Origin: Paenarthrobacter nitroguajacolicus
GTDB taxonomy: Bacteria > Actinomycetota > Actinomycetes > Actinomycetales > Micrococcaceae
Direction: 5' to 3'
Length of the DNA: 64,000 nt
Assembly: GCF_007786235.1 (NCBI RefSeq)
Contig: NZ_VNFK01000001.1
Coordinates: forward strand, 62,001-126,000
Part shown: positions 37,478 to 47,604 of the stretch, piece after piece
Numbering within the stretch: position 1 is the first letter of the stretch
Layout: each line of letters starts with the position of its first letter
Notes under the pieces: generated by a model
What the model saw: only the letters and a program-made list of their open reading frames with translations
Databases searched by the model: none
What the model was told of the DNA's origin: nothing
Translations under genes and position numbers: made by a program

Positions 37478-38625
37478 ATGACTCGTATCACCAGCACCCG
37501 CCTTGCGGACAGCCGAGAGCTGATCTACTTCGACGACCCCGGAACTCCGGCGCGCACACCGGAATCACTGGTGGACCACCGTGAGCTCCCAGCCCGCGGA
37601 GAGCCAGGGGAGGTCCGGTACGACGCCCTTTCCGGTGATTGGGTTGCCGTTGCCGCCCACCGCCAGTCCCGGACGCACCTCCCCCCGGCGGACCAATGCC
37701 CCATTTGCCCCACGACACCTGCCAACCCCTCCGAAATCCCGGCTTCGGATTACGACGTGGTGGTCTTCGAGAACCGCTTCCCGTCATTGGGAGCGGCCAT
37801 GGGCGACATTCCTCCGCTCCCCGCGCCAGGGCATAGCGGCCACGGCACCATCGGTCCCGCATTCGGCCGCTGCGAGGTCGTAGCCTTCACTCCGCAGCAC
37901 ACGGGCTCCTTCGCCGAACTGGGCGAAACGCGGGCCCGTACCGTCATTGAAGCCTGGGCCCAGCGGACCGAGGCGCTCAGCGCCCTGCCCGGCATCAAGC
38001 AGGTTTTCCCCTTCGAAAACCGCGGCGCGGACATTGGTGTTACGTTGCACCACCCGCACGGCCAGATTTATGCCTACCCCTATGTAACGCCCCGCGCCGC
38101 ACAGCTCGGCGCCGTGGCCCGCAAGTACTACGACGACGTCGACGCGAAGGAAACGCTCGCGGCTTCACTCCTCAACGCCGAACGCGAAGACGGCAGCCGC
38201 ATGGTCCTGGAGGCCAAGCACTTCAGCGCCTATGTTCCCTTCGCAGCGCGCTGGCCCTTGGAAATCCACCTGGTACCGCATCGCAGCGTGCCTGACCTCG
38301 CCGCGCTCACGGGTGAGGAGCGCGACGAGCTCTCCTCTGTCTACCTGGACCTCCTGAAGCGCCTGGACTCTTTGTACCCAACCCCCATGCCGTACATCTC
38401 GGCATGGCACCAGGCACCACTGGACCCTTCCCTTCGTCCTGCGGGCCAACTGCACCTGCAGCTCACCTCGCCTCGCCGGGCGGCGGATAAGCTCAAGTAC
38501 TTGGCCGGCTCAGAGGCCGCCATGGGAGCGTTCATCAACGACACCACACCGGAAGCCGTGGCTGAGCGTCTGCGCAGCGTCGCCGCAGTACCGGCGGCCA
38601 ACAAGACCCTGGAAGGCACCCGAGC

Positions 38626-38629
<4 letters not shown>
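37478..38629 (+). CDS. galT: Galactose-1-phosphate uridylyltransferase
   Basis: GalT moves UMP from UDP-glucose to galactose-1-phosphate in the Leloir pathway. The 383-residue protein has the catalytic HPHGQIYAYPY (His-Pro-His), a zinc-type CPICP near residue 70, and VFENRFPSL. ATG at 37478 is preferred; a TTG 18 bases upstream would add six residues. galK overlaps its stop by 4 bp. Confidence 0.94.
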
Positions 38630-39786
<1,157 letters not shown>

Positions 39787-39816
39787 CTTCCTCGGCGTCC
39801 GTCCTGATGCCGGGCG

Positions 39817-39829
39817 TAAGCTGGGGCCA
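39817..39829 (+). promoter_or_regulatory. Leaderless-type -10 box for the thiolase gene
   Basis: TAAGCT (39817-39822), six bases, then ATG at 39829. This makes it a unit separate from galTK. Confidence 0.5.
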
Positions 39830-41067
39830 TGACTGAGGCTGTCATTGTTTCCACTGCCAGAAGCCCCATTGGGCGGGCCTTCAAGGGTTCCCTGAAGGAC
39901 GAGCGCCCGGACGACCTCGCCACGGCCATGGTGCAGGCTGCCCTCACCAAGATCCCCGGCTTCGATCCCGGCGCCGACGATGGTCGAGGTCTGGACGACA
40001 TCCTCCTGGGCTGCGCGGAACCCAGCGGCGAAGCCGGATCCAACATGGCCCGCGTGGTGGCTGTCCTCGCTGGGCTGGATCGGGTGCCCGCAGCGACCAT
40101 CAACCGTTTCTGCGCCTCGAGCCTGCAAACCCTGCGGATGGCCTTCCACGCCATCAAAGCCGGCGAAGCTCACGCGATTGTCGCCGCTGGGGTGGAAAGT
40201 GTGTCCCGGTACCAGAATTGGGCCGGGGCCGGCGAAACCGATACCGCAAACCACAACCCGCTCTTCGAGGCAGCAGCGCAACGCACGGCAGCCCGCGCGG
40301 CGTCCAATATTCCGTGGACCGATCCGCGCCTGGGCGGCCGGCTGCCGGACATCTACATCTCCATGGGCCAAACTGCGGAGAACGTTGCCACCAGTTACGG
40401 CATCGGCAAGGCCGAGCAGGACGAGTGGGGCGTACTGAGCCAGAACCGCGCCGAGGCCGCAATAGCCGCCGGGTTTTACTCCCGCGACATCACACCGTAC
40501 ACCCGCAGGGACGGCAGCGTCGTGGACCGGGACGACTCTCCCCGGCCGGGGGTGACCTTGGAGGCAGTGTCGGCGCTGCAGCCGGTTTTCCGTCCCGATG
40601 GCACGGTCACCGCCGGCAATGCCTGCCCACTCAACGATGGCGCCGCCGCCGTAGTAGTCATGAGCGACACTCGAGCACAAGAACTTGGACTGGAACCTCT
40701 GGCTCGCGTGGTGTCTACCGGTGTCAGCGCTCTCTCCCCGGAGCTCATGGGAATGGGGCCGGTGGAGTCCTCTCGTCGGGCTTTGGCTATGGCCGGGCTC
40801 ACCATGTCCGACATCGATCTGGTGGAGCTCAACGAAGCGTTTGCTGTCCAGGTTGTGGCGAGTGCACGGGAACTGGGCATCGACCCCGCCAAACTCAATG
40901 TCCACGGCGGTGCGATTGCGTTGGGGCACCCGTTCGGCATGACGGGCGCACGCATGACCAGCACATTGCTGAACGGCTTGAAGGAACGCGACGGAACGCT
41001 GGGCCTGGCAACACTATGCGTTGGTGGCGGTCAGGGCATGGCCGTGGTGTTTGAGCGCTTGAGCTAG
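39829..41067 (+). CDS. Acetyl-CoA C-acyltransferase (thiolase)
   Basis: A 412-residue cytosolic thiolase. The nucleophile is Cys95 in NRFCASSLQ. NVHGGAIALGHPFGMTGAR near residue 360 carries the catalytic histidine, and TLCVGGGQGMA the second cysteine. It either cleaves 3-ketoacyl-CoA in beta-oxidation or condenses acetyl-CoA; the sequence alone does not choose. It has its own TAAGCT box and no operon partner. A perfect hairpin follows. Confidence 0.93.
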   Translation: MTEAVIVSTARSPIGRAFKGSLKDERPDDLATAMVQAALTKIPGFDPGADDGRGLDDILLGCAEPSGEAGSNMARVVAVLAGLDRVPAATINRFCASSLQTLRMAFHAIKAGEAHAIVAAGVESVSRYQNWAGAGETDTANHNPLFEAAAQRTAARAASNIPWTDPRLGGRLPDIYISMGQTAENVATSYGIGKAEQDEWGVLSQNRAEAAIAAGFYSRDITPYTRRDGSVVDRDDSPRPGVTLEAVSALQPVFRPDGTVTAGNACPLNDGAAAVVVMSDTRAQELGLEPLARVVSTGVSALSPELMGMGPVESSRRALAMAGLTMSDIDLVELNEAFAVQVVASARELGIDPAKLNVHGGAIALGHPFGMTGARMTSTLLNGLKERDGTLGLATLCVGGGQGMAVVFERLS

Positions 41068-41087
41068 TTCAAAGGCTCGGGACGCAC

Positions 41088-41118
41088 AACTGCCCCCGAA
41101 GTATCTTCGGGGGCAGTT
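41088..41118. terminator. Perfect 14-bp hairpin between thiolase and Bax-inhibitor-like gene
   Basis: AACTGCCCCCGAAG (41088-41101) pairs perfectly with 41105-41118 around TAT. It is placed to serve both convergent genes, though without a T-run. Confidence 0.7.
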
Positions 41119-41142
41119 CTGCGTGGACGTACTCCGAGGGAG

Positions 41143-42054
41143 TTAGTCGTCGCCTCGCAATATTGCCAGCAGGCGGATGATTTCGACGTACAGCCACACC
41201 AGGGTGACCGTCAGGCCGAATGCTGCAACCCAGGAGTAACGCTCCGGGGCGCCGGCGCGAACGCCTTCTTCGATGCTGGTGAAGTCCATGATCAGCGAGA
41301 AAGCCGCCAAGCCGATGGCCAGGATGCCGATGAAGACGCCCAGCGGGATGCCTGCAATCGTGATGCTCGTGCGCAGGCCGAAGGGCTCCTGCACCGCGCC
41401 GGTCCACATCATTACCAGGTTGATCAGCGCGAAGACCGCGTAACCGATGGTTGCGATCATGAAGAAGCGCACCATCTTGGGAGTGGCGCGGACCTTGCCG
41501 CTCTTGAAGAGCACCAGGGTGACGCCGAAGACTGCCAACGTGCCGATGACGGCTTGAAGGCCGACGCCCGGGTACATTCCGTCGAGGATGCGGGTAAGGC
41601 CACCAAGGAACAGGCCTTCGAGGCCAGCGTAGGCGAGGATCAGGGCCGGGGACGGCTGCTTCTTGAACGTGTTGACCAAGGCCAGGACGAATCCGCCCAA
41701 GGCACCGACGATCATCAGCATGGTGGAGAGCGCGGGGGCCACGAACAGCGTGACGCCGGCGCCGATGATCAGCACCACGAGGCAGGCGACGGTCTTCATG
41801 ATCACGTCGTCATACGTCATGCGTCCGGTGTCAGCCGGGCCGGCAGCCGGCTGGTTGTACATCTGCTGCAGCTGCTCATTGGTCATGTTCTGCTGCTGTG
41901 CCGACCAGGCCGCGTGGCCGTCCATCACCTGTCCGGGTGCCCGGCCGGGTGCTTGGTTAAACTGCTGGCCGTACGGATTTTGCGGTACAGGCGGGGCCTG
42001 CTTTGCTCCACGGAAATTCTTTCCGTTGAAGACTGGGTTTCCGCCAAGTGCCAT
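41143..42054 (-). CDS. Bax inhibitor-1/YccA family membrane protein
   Basis: A 303-residue protein with an unusual 75-residue Gln/Pro/Asn-rich cytoplasmic head (PQNPYGQQFNQAPGRAPGQ) before seven helices. AGLEGLFLGGLTRIL, VRFFMIATIGYAVFALINL and AFSLIMDFTSIEEGV are UPF0005/YccA signatures. Bacterial relatives include a pH-gated calcium channel and FtsH modulators. ATG with GGAGG upstream. Role here unknown. Confidence 0.88.
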   Translation of the reverse strand: MALGGNPVFNGKNFRGAKQAPPVPQNPYGQQFNQAPGRAPGQVMDGHAAWSAQQQNMTNEQLQQMYNQPAAGPADTGRMTYDDVIMKTVACLVVLIIGAGVTLFVAPALSTMLMIVGALGGFVLALVNTFKKQPSPALILAYAGLEGLFLGGLTRILDGMYPGVGLQAVIGTLAVFGVTLVLFKSGKVRATPKMVRFFMIATIGYAVFALINLVMMWTGAVQEPFGLRTSITIAGIPLGVFIGILAIGLAAFSLIMDFTSIEEGVRAGAPERYSWVAAFGLTVTLVWLYVEIIRLLAILRGDD

Positions 42055-42471
42055 TGCGGGTGTCCTCCTGAAAAAGGGCTAAGTGATAATTCACGGTACC
42101 AATTACCACGCGCCCGCGGCAGGGAAAGTTCCCTTGTTCACCCAGACGAAACGCAACCGTGACAAGAAAATGGAAGATTGTCCGGTACGGGCACCCACCC
42201 GAACGTTTAGTAACACCCTCAAACAACAAAGGTTTACTTAAGCGGTGCTACATCACTGGTTGCATGCAGCTTCACAGTTGTTACCTGATCGCGATCTTTG
42301 CACCCCCGAACTGGGCATTCATTCAGTCCACCGAGCGGTAACATAGGCCACACATGGGTGACTTAGATCACAATCGAGGCAGCTAGGCAAGGACTGTTCA
42401 CAAGCCCCATGACCGTTCGCACCGGCTGCAAGGGCGCAGCCGGGACCACCCCCACTGTGGAGGTTTCCATT
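42055..42471. other. Divergent intergenic region between Bax-inhibitor-like gene and the Liv operon
   Basis: About 415 bp. It has lower GC than its surroundings around 42180-42350 and contains the CRP-like dyad at 42357-42372. A short frame at 42159-42341 has no ribosome site and no family resemblance. I see no RNA gene. Confidence 0.5.
42357..42372. promoter_or_regulatory. CRP/GlxR-like dyad upstream of the Liv permease operon
   Basis: GGTGA-CTTAGA-TCACA fits the TGTGA-N6-TCACA pattern of CRP/FNR-family regulators such as corynebacterial GlxR (read on the minus strand: TGTGATCTAAGTCACC). It is about 100 bp before the first gene of the operon. A sister site lies at 49060-49075. Confidence 0.55.
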
Positions 42472-43806
42472 TTGAGAAGCACACTGCGCGACCCGTCCAT
42501 CAGACGGTCCAAGGGACTGCAGAGAGTTGTGGGGGCACTATTCGCAGCCCTCATCGCCACTCTGTTGATCGCCGCCCCCTCGGCACAGGCAACCACCCCC
42601 TCGCCTTCGCCATCACCAACTACTTTCCAGAACAACATCAGCGGATTCCTCCGCGATGATGCCCGGGCCCCCATACCCGGCGTCAAGATCAAAGCATCAG
42701 GCAACGGATTCGAAGGTGAAGCCACCTCCGGAGCCAACGGCGCCTGGACTATTGGCGTTCCCGTCCAGGGCACCTACACCATTGAGCTGGACACCTCCAC
42801 CTTGCCGGAGGGCATCGCACTGGCTGAAGGCCAGGACAATCCCCGCGATGTCACGTTCAGCCAGACGTCCAATTTGTCGGTGATCTTCGCCTTCGGAGAA
42901 GGCATCGTGGTCCAGCAACAGGACTTTGGCCAGAACCTCCTCAACCGCCTCGTAGCAGGCTTGAGCTTCGGCCTCTTGCTCGCCCTCGCCTCAGTGGGCC
43001 TCTCCCTGATCTTCGGCACCACAGGCCTCACCAACTTCGCCCACGGCGAGATGGTGACGCTGGGAGCCGTCCTCGTCTTCATGTTCAACGGTTTCGGCCT
43101 GCCCTTCTGGCTGGCCATCCTGCTTGCGCTGGTTGGCGGCGGTGTCTTCGGATACGTCCAGGACGCAGGACTATGGCGCCCCTTGAGGAAACGTGGCTCC
43201 GGCCTTGTCCCGATGATGATCGTCAGCATCGGCCTCGCATTGGCCATCCGATACGTCATCCAGTTCTTCTTCGGCGGCGCAACCCAGCAACTGCCTGGCG
43301 CACAAAGCGCCGAGATCCAGATCGGGCCGGTTTCCATCTCGCCGAACAACCTTTGGTCACTGATCATCAGCGCGGTGGTGATTGCCTTGATCGGCATCGT
43401 CCTGCTGAAGACCCGTCTTGGCAAGGCAACCCGCGCAGTTGCGGACAACCCCGCACTGGCGGCCGCGTCCGGCATCGACGTCGATTCCGTCATCCGCATT
43501 GTCTGGATCGTGGGCGGCGTCCTCGCCTCCCTCGGTGGCATCCTGTGGGCGTACTACCGGCCAGGAGTTACCTTCGACATGGGTTCGCAGATCCTGCTTC
43601 TCATCTTCGCCGGTGTCACCCTCGGTGGTCTGGGCACTGTCTTCGGTGCCCTGATCGGTTCGATCGTCGTCGGCATCTTCGTGGAACTGACTACCGTGTT
43701 CGGCCTTCCCGCCGACCTCAAGTATGTCGGTGCCCTGTTCATCATGATTGTTGTCCTTCTGTTCCGACCGCAGGGTATCCTCGGCCGGCGTGAGCGTGTG
43801 GGTTAG
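42472..43806 (+). CDS. livH: LivH-type ABC permease with fused N-terminal extracytoplasmic domain
   Basis: A 444-residue protein. Residues 18-40 form a signal-type helix ending APSAQA, followed by a Thr/Ser/Pro linker and a beta-sandwich segment (about 55-148: NISGFLRDDARAPIPGVKIK, SGANGAWTIGVPVQGTYTIEL) of the carboxypeptidase-regulatory-like type. The LivH permease follows from about 155 (ASVGLSLIFGTTGLTNFAHGEM), ending LLFRPQGILGRRE. TTG at 42472 is chosen because GGAGG lies eight bases upstream; an ATG at 42409 would add 21 residues. First gene of an H-M-G-F operon for branched-chain amino acids or amides. Confidence 0.9.
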   Translation: MRSTLRDPSIRRSKGLQRVVGALFAALIATLLIAAPSAQATTPSPSPSPTTFQNNISGFLRDDARAPIPGVKIKASGNGFEGEATSGANGAWTIGVPVQGTYTIELDTSTLPEGIALAEGQDNPRDVTFSQTSNLSVIFAFGEGIVVQQQDFGQNLLNRLVAGLSFGLLLALASVGLSLIFGTTGLTNFAHGEMVTLGAVLVFMFNGFGLPFWLAILLALVGGGVFGYVQDAGLWRPLRKRGSGLVPMMIVSIGLALAIRYVIQFFFGGATQQLPGAQSAEIQIGPVSISPNNLWSLIISAVVIALIGIVLLKTRLGKATRAVADNPALAAASGIDVDSVIRIVWIVGGVLASLGGILWAYYRPGVTFDMGSQILLLIFAGVTLGGLGTVFGALIGSIVVGIFVELTTVFGLPADLKYVGALFIMIVVLLFRPQGILGRRERVG

Positions 43807-43815
43807 GAGCGGGCC

Positions 43816-44784
43816 ATGGACTTCGGATTTATTCTTTCCAGCGCCCTTGGCGAATTGTTCAGTCCAACGACGGCGGCCTACGCGCTTGCCGCCTTGGGCC
43901 TTGCGGTTCACTTCGGCTACTCAGGCCTGCTGAACTTCGGTCAAGCGGGCTTCATGGCAGTTGGTGCCTACGGCTTCGCAATCTCCACGTTGAGCTTCGA
44001 CGCCCCGTTCTTCCTCGCCTTGCTCATCGCCGTGCTGTGTTCGGTGATCTTCGCCTTTATCCTCGGTATTCCTACTCTCCGGCTTCGGGCGGACTACCTG
44101 GCAATCGTCACCATCGCAGCGGCCGAAATTGTCCGCTATGTGGTGACCACCAACCAGCTCACCAGCGTTACCGGCTCGGCTAATGGCCTTGCAGCATTTG
44201 AAGGCACCTTCTACTCAATGAACCCCTTCCCGGAGGGGTCCTACATGGGCATGAACAACCGCGACTTCTTCATCCGGGTCGTCGGTTGGGGCTTGGTGAT
44301 CGTCTGCTGCGTGCTGGTATGGCTGCTGATGCGCAGCCCCTGGGGCCGCGTCCTGAAGGGCATCCGCGAAGACGAGAACGCAGTCCGCTCATTGGGCAAG
44401 AACGTCTACGCGTACAAGATGCAGGCACTGATCATCGGTGGCGTCCTGGGCGCCTTGGCGGGGATGATCTTCACGCTCCCCCGCGGCGCTGTCCAGCCGT
44501 CCAACTACGGCACTGAACTGACCTTCTTCCTCTGGACCTGCCTCCTGCTGGGTGGCATGGCTACAGTCCTGGGGCCCGTCATCGGAGCAATGATCTTCTG
44601 GGTGGTTCTCTCCCTGACACAGAGCCTGCTCTACGGCCTCATCGAATCAGGGGTTGTCACCTGGCTAACCACGGTCCAGGCCGGCCAGCTGCGCTACATC
44701 CTGGTAGGCGTCGCACTGATGCTCCTGATGATCTTCCGCCCGCAAGGCGTCTTCGGCAATAAGAAGGAGCTTGCTTTCGCATGA
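43816..44784 (+). CDS. livM: LivM-type branched-chain amino acid/amide ABC permease
   Basis: A 322-residue integral membrane partner of the LivH protein, with about nine helices. HFGYSGLLNFGQAGFMAVGAYG and the coupling-helix motif SPWGRVLKGIREDENAVRSLGKN are LivM signatures, as is the end MLLMIFRPQGVFG. It lies 9 bp after livH and overlaps the ATPase gene in ATGA, so the four genes are translated in a chain. Confidence 0.93.
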   Translation: MDFGFILSSALGELFSPTTAAYALAALGLAVHFGYSGLLNFGQAGFMAVGAYGFAISTLSFDAPFFLALLIAVLCSVIFAFILGIPTLRLRADYLAIVTIAAAEIVRYVVTTNQLTSVTGSANGLAAFEGTFYSMNPFPEGSYMGMNNRDFFIRVVGWGLVIVCCVLVWLLMRSPWGRVLKGIREDENAVRSLGKNVYAYKMQALIIGGVLGALAGMIFTLPRGAVQPSNYGTELTFFLWTCLLLGGMATVLGPVIGAMIFWVVLSLTQSLLYGLIESGVVTWLTTVQAGQLRYILVGVALMLLMIFRPQGVFGNKKELAFA

Positions 44785-45773
44785 GTGAGACCAACGAACG
44801 CAATACCGAAAATATTGACTACATGACCGATTCGCGGCCCATCGCCGTCGGGGAAAACACCCCGGGCTGCAAGAAGCGCGATCCGATCGTCGTGGCGGAG
44901 GACGTCACACGGTCCTTCGGCGGGATCAACGCCGTGGATGTCGAGTACCTCGAGATCCCACGGCACAAGATCACCGCGTTGATCGGTCCCAACGGTGCCG
45001 GCAAGACCACCTTGTTCAACCTGCTCACCGGATTCGACACCCCCAACTCGGGCAAATGGCAGTTCGAAGGCAACAGCCTGGCAGGCGTTTCCTCCTACAA
45101 AGTGGCACGCATGGGCATGGTCCGCACCTTCCAGCTGACAAAGGTCATGGGCAAGCTGACGGTCATGGAAAACATGCGGCTCGGCGCGGCTGACCAGCCC
45201 GGGGAACGGCTCTCCAAGGCCCTGTTCAAAGGCATGTGGGGAAGTCGCGAGAAGGAGATCACCGCCCAGGCCAACGTGCTGTTGGAGAAGTTCAAGCTTG
45301 ACGCCAAGAAGGACGACTACGCCGCGTCCCTCTCAGGCGGCCAGCGCAAGCTCCTGGAAATGGCACGGTCCCTGATGGTGCGGCCCAAGCTGGTGATGCT
45401 CGATGAGCCCATGGCCGGCGTGAACCCCGCCCTGACCCAGTCGCTCCTGGACCACATCAAGAACCTCAAGGCTGAGGGCATGACTGTGCTCTTCGTGGAG
45501 CACGACATGAACATGGTGCGCCATATTGCCGACTGGGTGGTGGTCATGGCAGAGGGCAAGGTAGTGGCCGAAGGACCTCCCGGTGAAGTCATGAAGAACC
45601 CCGCCGTCATCGACGCCTACCTTGGCGCCCACCACGACGTAGACCTTGGCGACGCTGAAGGCATCAAGGAACTCGAAGCAGAACTTGAGGCCGACGAGGA
45701 GTCAGTGGTCGGAACCGAAGACGCAGGCATCCTGTCCGAGATCGAAGAACCCAAGAAGGAGGACGGTCGATGA
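44781..45773 (+). CDS. livG: LivG-type ABC ATPase with acidic C-terminal extension
   Basis: A 330-residue ATP-binding subunit. Walker A is GPNGAGKTT (69-77), the signature is ASLSGGQRKLLEMARSL, and Walker B is LVMLDEPMAGVNP. RTFQLTKVMGKLTVMENMRLG is LivG-specific. About 35 extra residues precede the domain, and the last 50 are strongly acidic (EAELEADEESVV), which is unusual for the family. It overlaps livM and livF by 4 bp each. Confidence 0.93.
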   Translation: MSETNERNTENIDYMTDSRPIAVGENTPGCKKRDPIVVAEDVTRSFGGINAVDVEYLEIPRHKITALIGPNGAGKTTLFNLLTGFDTPNSGKWQFEGNSLAGVSSYKVARMGMVRTFQLTKVMGKLTVMENMRLGAADQPGERLSKALFKGMWGSREKEITAQANVLLEKFKLDAKKDDYAASLSGGQRKLLEMARSLMVRPKLVMLDEPMAGVNPALTQSLLDHIKNLKAEGMTVLFVEHDMNMVRHIADWVVVMAEGKVVAEGPPGEVMKNPAVIDAYLGAHHDVDLGDAEGIKELEAELEADEESVVGTEDAGILSEIEEPKKEDGR

Positions 45774-46540
45774 GCAGCACCAGCGCAATGCCCGCCTCGG
45801 CAGCCGCCCCCGCTGGCGATTCCGTCGTCAAAGTCACCAACTTGGTGGCTGGCTATATCCCAGGCGTCAACATCCTCAATGGCTGCAGTATCGAGGCCCG
45901 CAAGGGCGAGTTGATCGGCATTATCGGCCCCAACGGCGCCGGAAAATCCACGCTCCTGAAGGCCATGTTCGGCCTCGTGAAGGTCCACTCCGGCACGGTA
46001 GTGGTCCGAGGCCAGGACCTCACCGGTTTGAAGGCCAACAAGCTGGTCACCCAGGGCGTCGGCTTCGTCCCGCAGACCAACAACGTGTTCGCCACGCTGA
46101 CCATCGAAGAGAACCTCCAAATGGGTATGTTCCAGCGGCCCAAGGACTTCTCCGAGCGGTTCGACTTTGTGACCAGCCTATTTCCGGAACTGGGCAAGCG
46201 GCGTGCACAGCGAGCGGGTTCCCTCTCCGGCGGCGAACGTCAGATGGTGGCCATGGGCAGGGCCCTCATGATGGACCCGGCCGTACTGCTGCTCGATGAG
46301 CCATCGGCAGGCCTCTCCCCCGTCAAACAGGACGAGACCTTCCTCCGCGTGCACGAGATCAACCGCGCAGGCGTCTCCGTGATCATGGTGGAACAGAATG
46401 CCCGCCGCTGCCTGCAGATCTGCGACCGCGGCTATGTCCTTGACCAAGGCAAGGATGCGTACACGGGTACTGGCCGTGAGCTTATGAAGGACCCCAAGGT
46501 CATCCAGCTCTACTTGGGTACGCTGGCCGACGAGGTCTAG
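45770..46540 (+). CDS. livF: LivF-type ABC ATPase
   Basis: A 256-residue second ATP-binding subunit. Walker A is GPNGAGKST (53-61), the signature is GSLSGGERQMVAMGRAL, and Walker B is VLLLDEPSAGLSP. GFVPQTNNVFATLTIEENLQMG is LivF-type. It pairs with LivG to drive uptake. A hairpin follows 21 bp after its stop, ending the operon. Confidence 0.93.
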   Translation: MSSTSAMPASAAAPAGDSVVKVTNLVAGYIPGVNILNGCSIEARKGELIGIIGPNGAGKSTLLKAMFGLVKVHSGTVVVRGQDLTGLKANKLVTQGVGFVPQTNNVFATLTIEENLQMGMFQRPKDFSERFDFVTSLFPELGKRRAQRAGSLSGGERQMVAMGRALMMDPAVLLLDEPSAGLSPVKQDETFLRVHEINRAGVSVIMVEQNARRCLQICDRGYVLDQGKDAYTGTGRELMKDPKVIQLYLGTLADEV

Positions 46541-46561
46541 GCGCGCAGCCCCACCTGCGCA

Positions 46562-46594
46562 GGAGGGCTCCGGGATCACCTCCCGGAGCCCTCC
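46562..46594 (+). terminator. Terminator of the Liv operon
   Basis: GGAGGGCTCCGGGA (46562-46575) pairs perfectly with 46581-46594; the loop is TCACC. A weak TTCGTT follows. Confidence 0.75.
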
Positions 46595-46660
46595 TTCGTT
46601 AAGGACTCGCCAGAGGGCCCTGTGGCGGCCGCCACGGGGCACCGATGGCAAGCTGGACTG

Positions 46661-47515
46661 ATGACTGGAAGCATCACAGAACAGCAGCATGAGCTGCTGA
46701 CTTCGTGGTTGGGCATTTACGCGGTGATACAGGACCATTCCTGGCCGCTGCAGGACACTACGGTCCTGCAGGTCGCCGGTCACGACGGTCGCCATTACAT
46801 CGTCAAAGCCAGCACCACCAGCCACCACATCCGCCGGGAGATTGCAGCACATGCACGAGGCCTGTCTGGGCTTGAAGGCCGTGTCCCCACGCTCAGGCAC
46901 GCCGCGCCAGAGGCAGGGATCCTGGTCACCACCTACCTTCCCGGGAAACTCGTTGCCGGAACGGATGCCGAGACAGACCCTGCAACCTACCGTGAGGCCG
47001 GCGCTATCCTGGCCGCTTTGCATCAGTCGGCAGGAACATCGCGGGGATACGTTCGTGCTTTGACGGTGAAGACGGGCTTCCTGATTGACACCGCCCAGGG
47101 ACTCCTGCCCGGCGAGACGCAAAGCCGCCTCCGGGACACCTTGGCCTCCGTTGACCTTGGCCCCGTCGAACTGGTGACGACCCACGGCGATTACCAGCAC
47201 AGGAATTGGCTGCAGGACGCCGGCCACATCAAGGTCATTGACTTCGGCCGTGCCGAGGTACGGCCATGGGTCCACGACCTGGTGCGGCTCAGCCATCAGC
47301 AGTTCCTGTCACAACCCGCACTGCGGACGGCATTCCATGAGGGATTGGGCAAGATGATCGTCACGGAACAGGACCGGCAGCTCTGGACTTTGGAGAACCT
47401 CAACCAGTCTGTGGGCACAGTGGTCTGGGCCCACCAGGTGGGAGACGCCTCTTTTGAACAGCAGGGCGTTGAGATGGTGGAAAGGGTTCTTCGGGGCTTC
47501 CCTCCCTGTGGTTAA
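46661..47515 (+). CDS. Aminoglycoside phosphotransferase-like (APH) kinase family protein
   Basis: A 284-residue protein of the APH/choline-kinase fold. The catalytic loop reads VTTHGDYQHRNWL (H-G-D-x-x-x-x-N) near residue 179, followed by IKVIDFGRAEVRPWVHDL, where D-F-G binds metal. It phosphorylates a small hydroxyl- or amino-sugar compound, not predictable here and not necessarily an antibiotic. It sits between the Liv operon and its binding-protein gene. CAAGCT lies six bases before the ATG, so it may have its own leaderless promoter. Confidence 0.82.
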   Translation: MTGSITEQQHELLTSWLGIYAVIQDHSWPLQDTTVLQVAGHDGRHYIVKASTTSHHIRREIAAHARGLSGLEGRVPTLRHAAPEAGILVTTYLPGKLVAGTDAETDPATYREAGAILAALHQSAGTSRGYVRALTVKTGFLIDTAQGLLPGETQSRLRDTLASVDLGPVELVTTHGDYQHRNWLQDAGHIKVIDFGRAEVRPWVHDLVRLSHQQFLSQPALRTAFHEGLGKMIVTEQDRQLWTLENLNQSVGTVVWAHQVGDASFEQQGVEMVERVLRGFPPCG

Positions 47516-47539
47516 GCAACGGCCGAGGCCTTAACGCAG

Positions 47540-47575
47540 AACAGGTCCCCTTCCTGGTGAGGAAGGGGACCTGTT
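47540..47575. terminator. Perfect 15-bp hairpin between convergent genes
   Basis: AACAGGTCCCCTTCC (47540-47554) pairs with 47561-47575 around TGGTGA, between the APH-like gene and the binding-protein gene. Confidence 0.7.
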
Positions 47576-47604
47576 TAGTGGTTTCGGCCTAGCTGGCGTT
47601 CGGC

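Noticed and set aside
42159..42341. 60-codon frame in the gap before the Liv operon
   Set aside because: No ribosome site or leaderless box fits its start, composition is mixed, and no family is recognised.
46661..47515. APH-like kinase as an antibiotic-resistance gene
   Set aside because: The fold is shared by many metabolic kinases, and there is no mobile element or resistance context.
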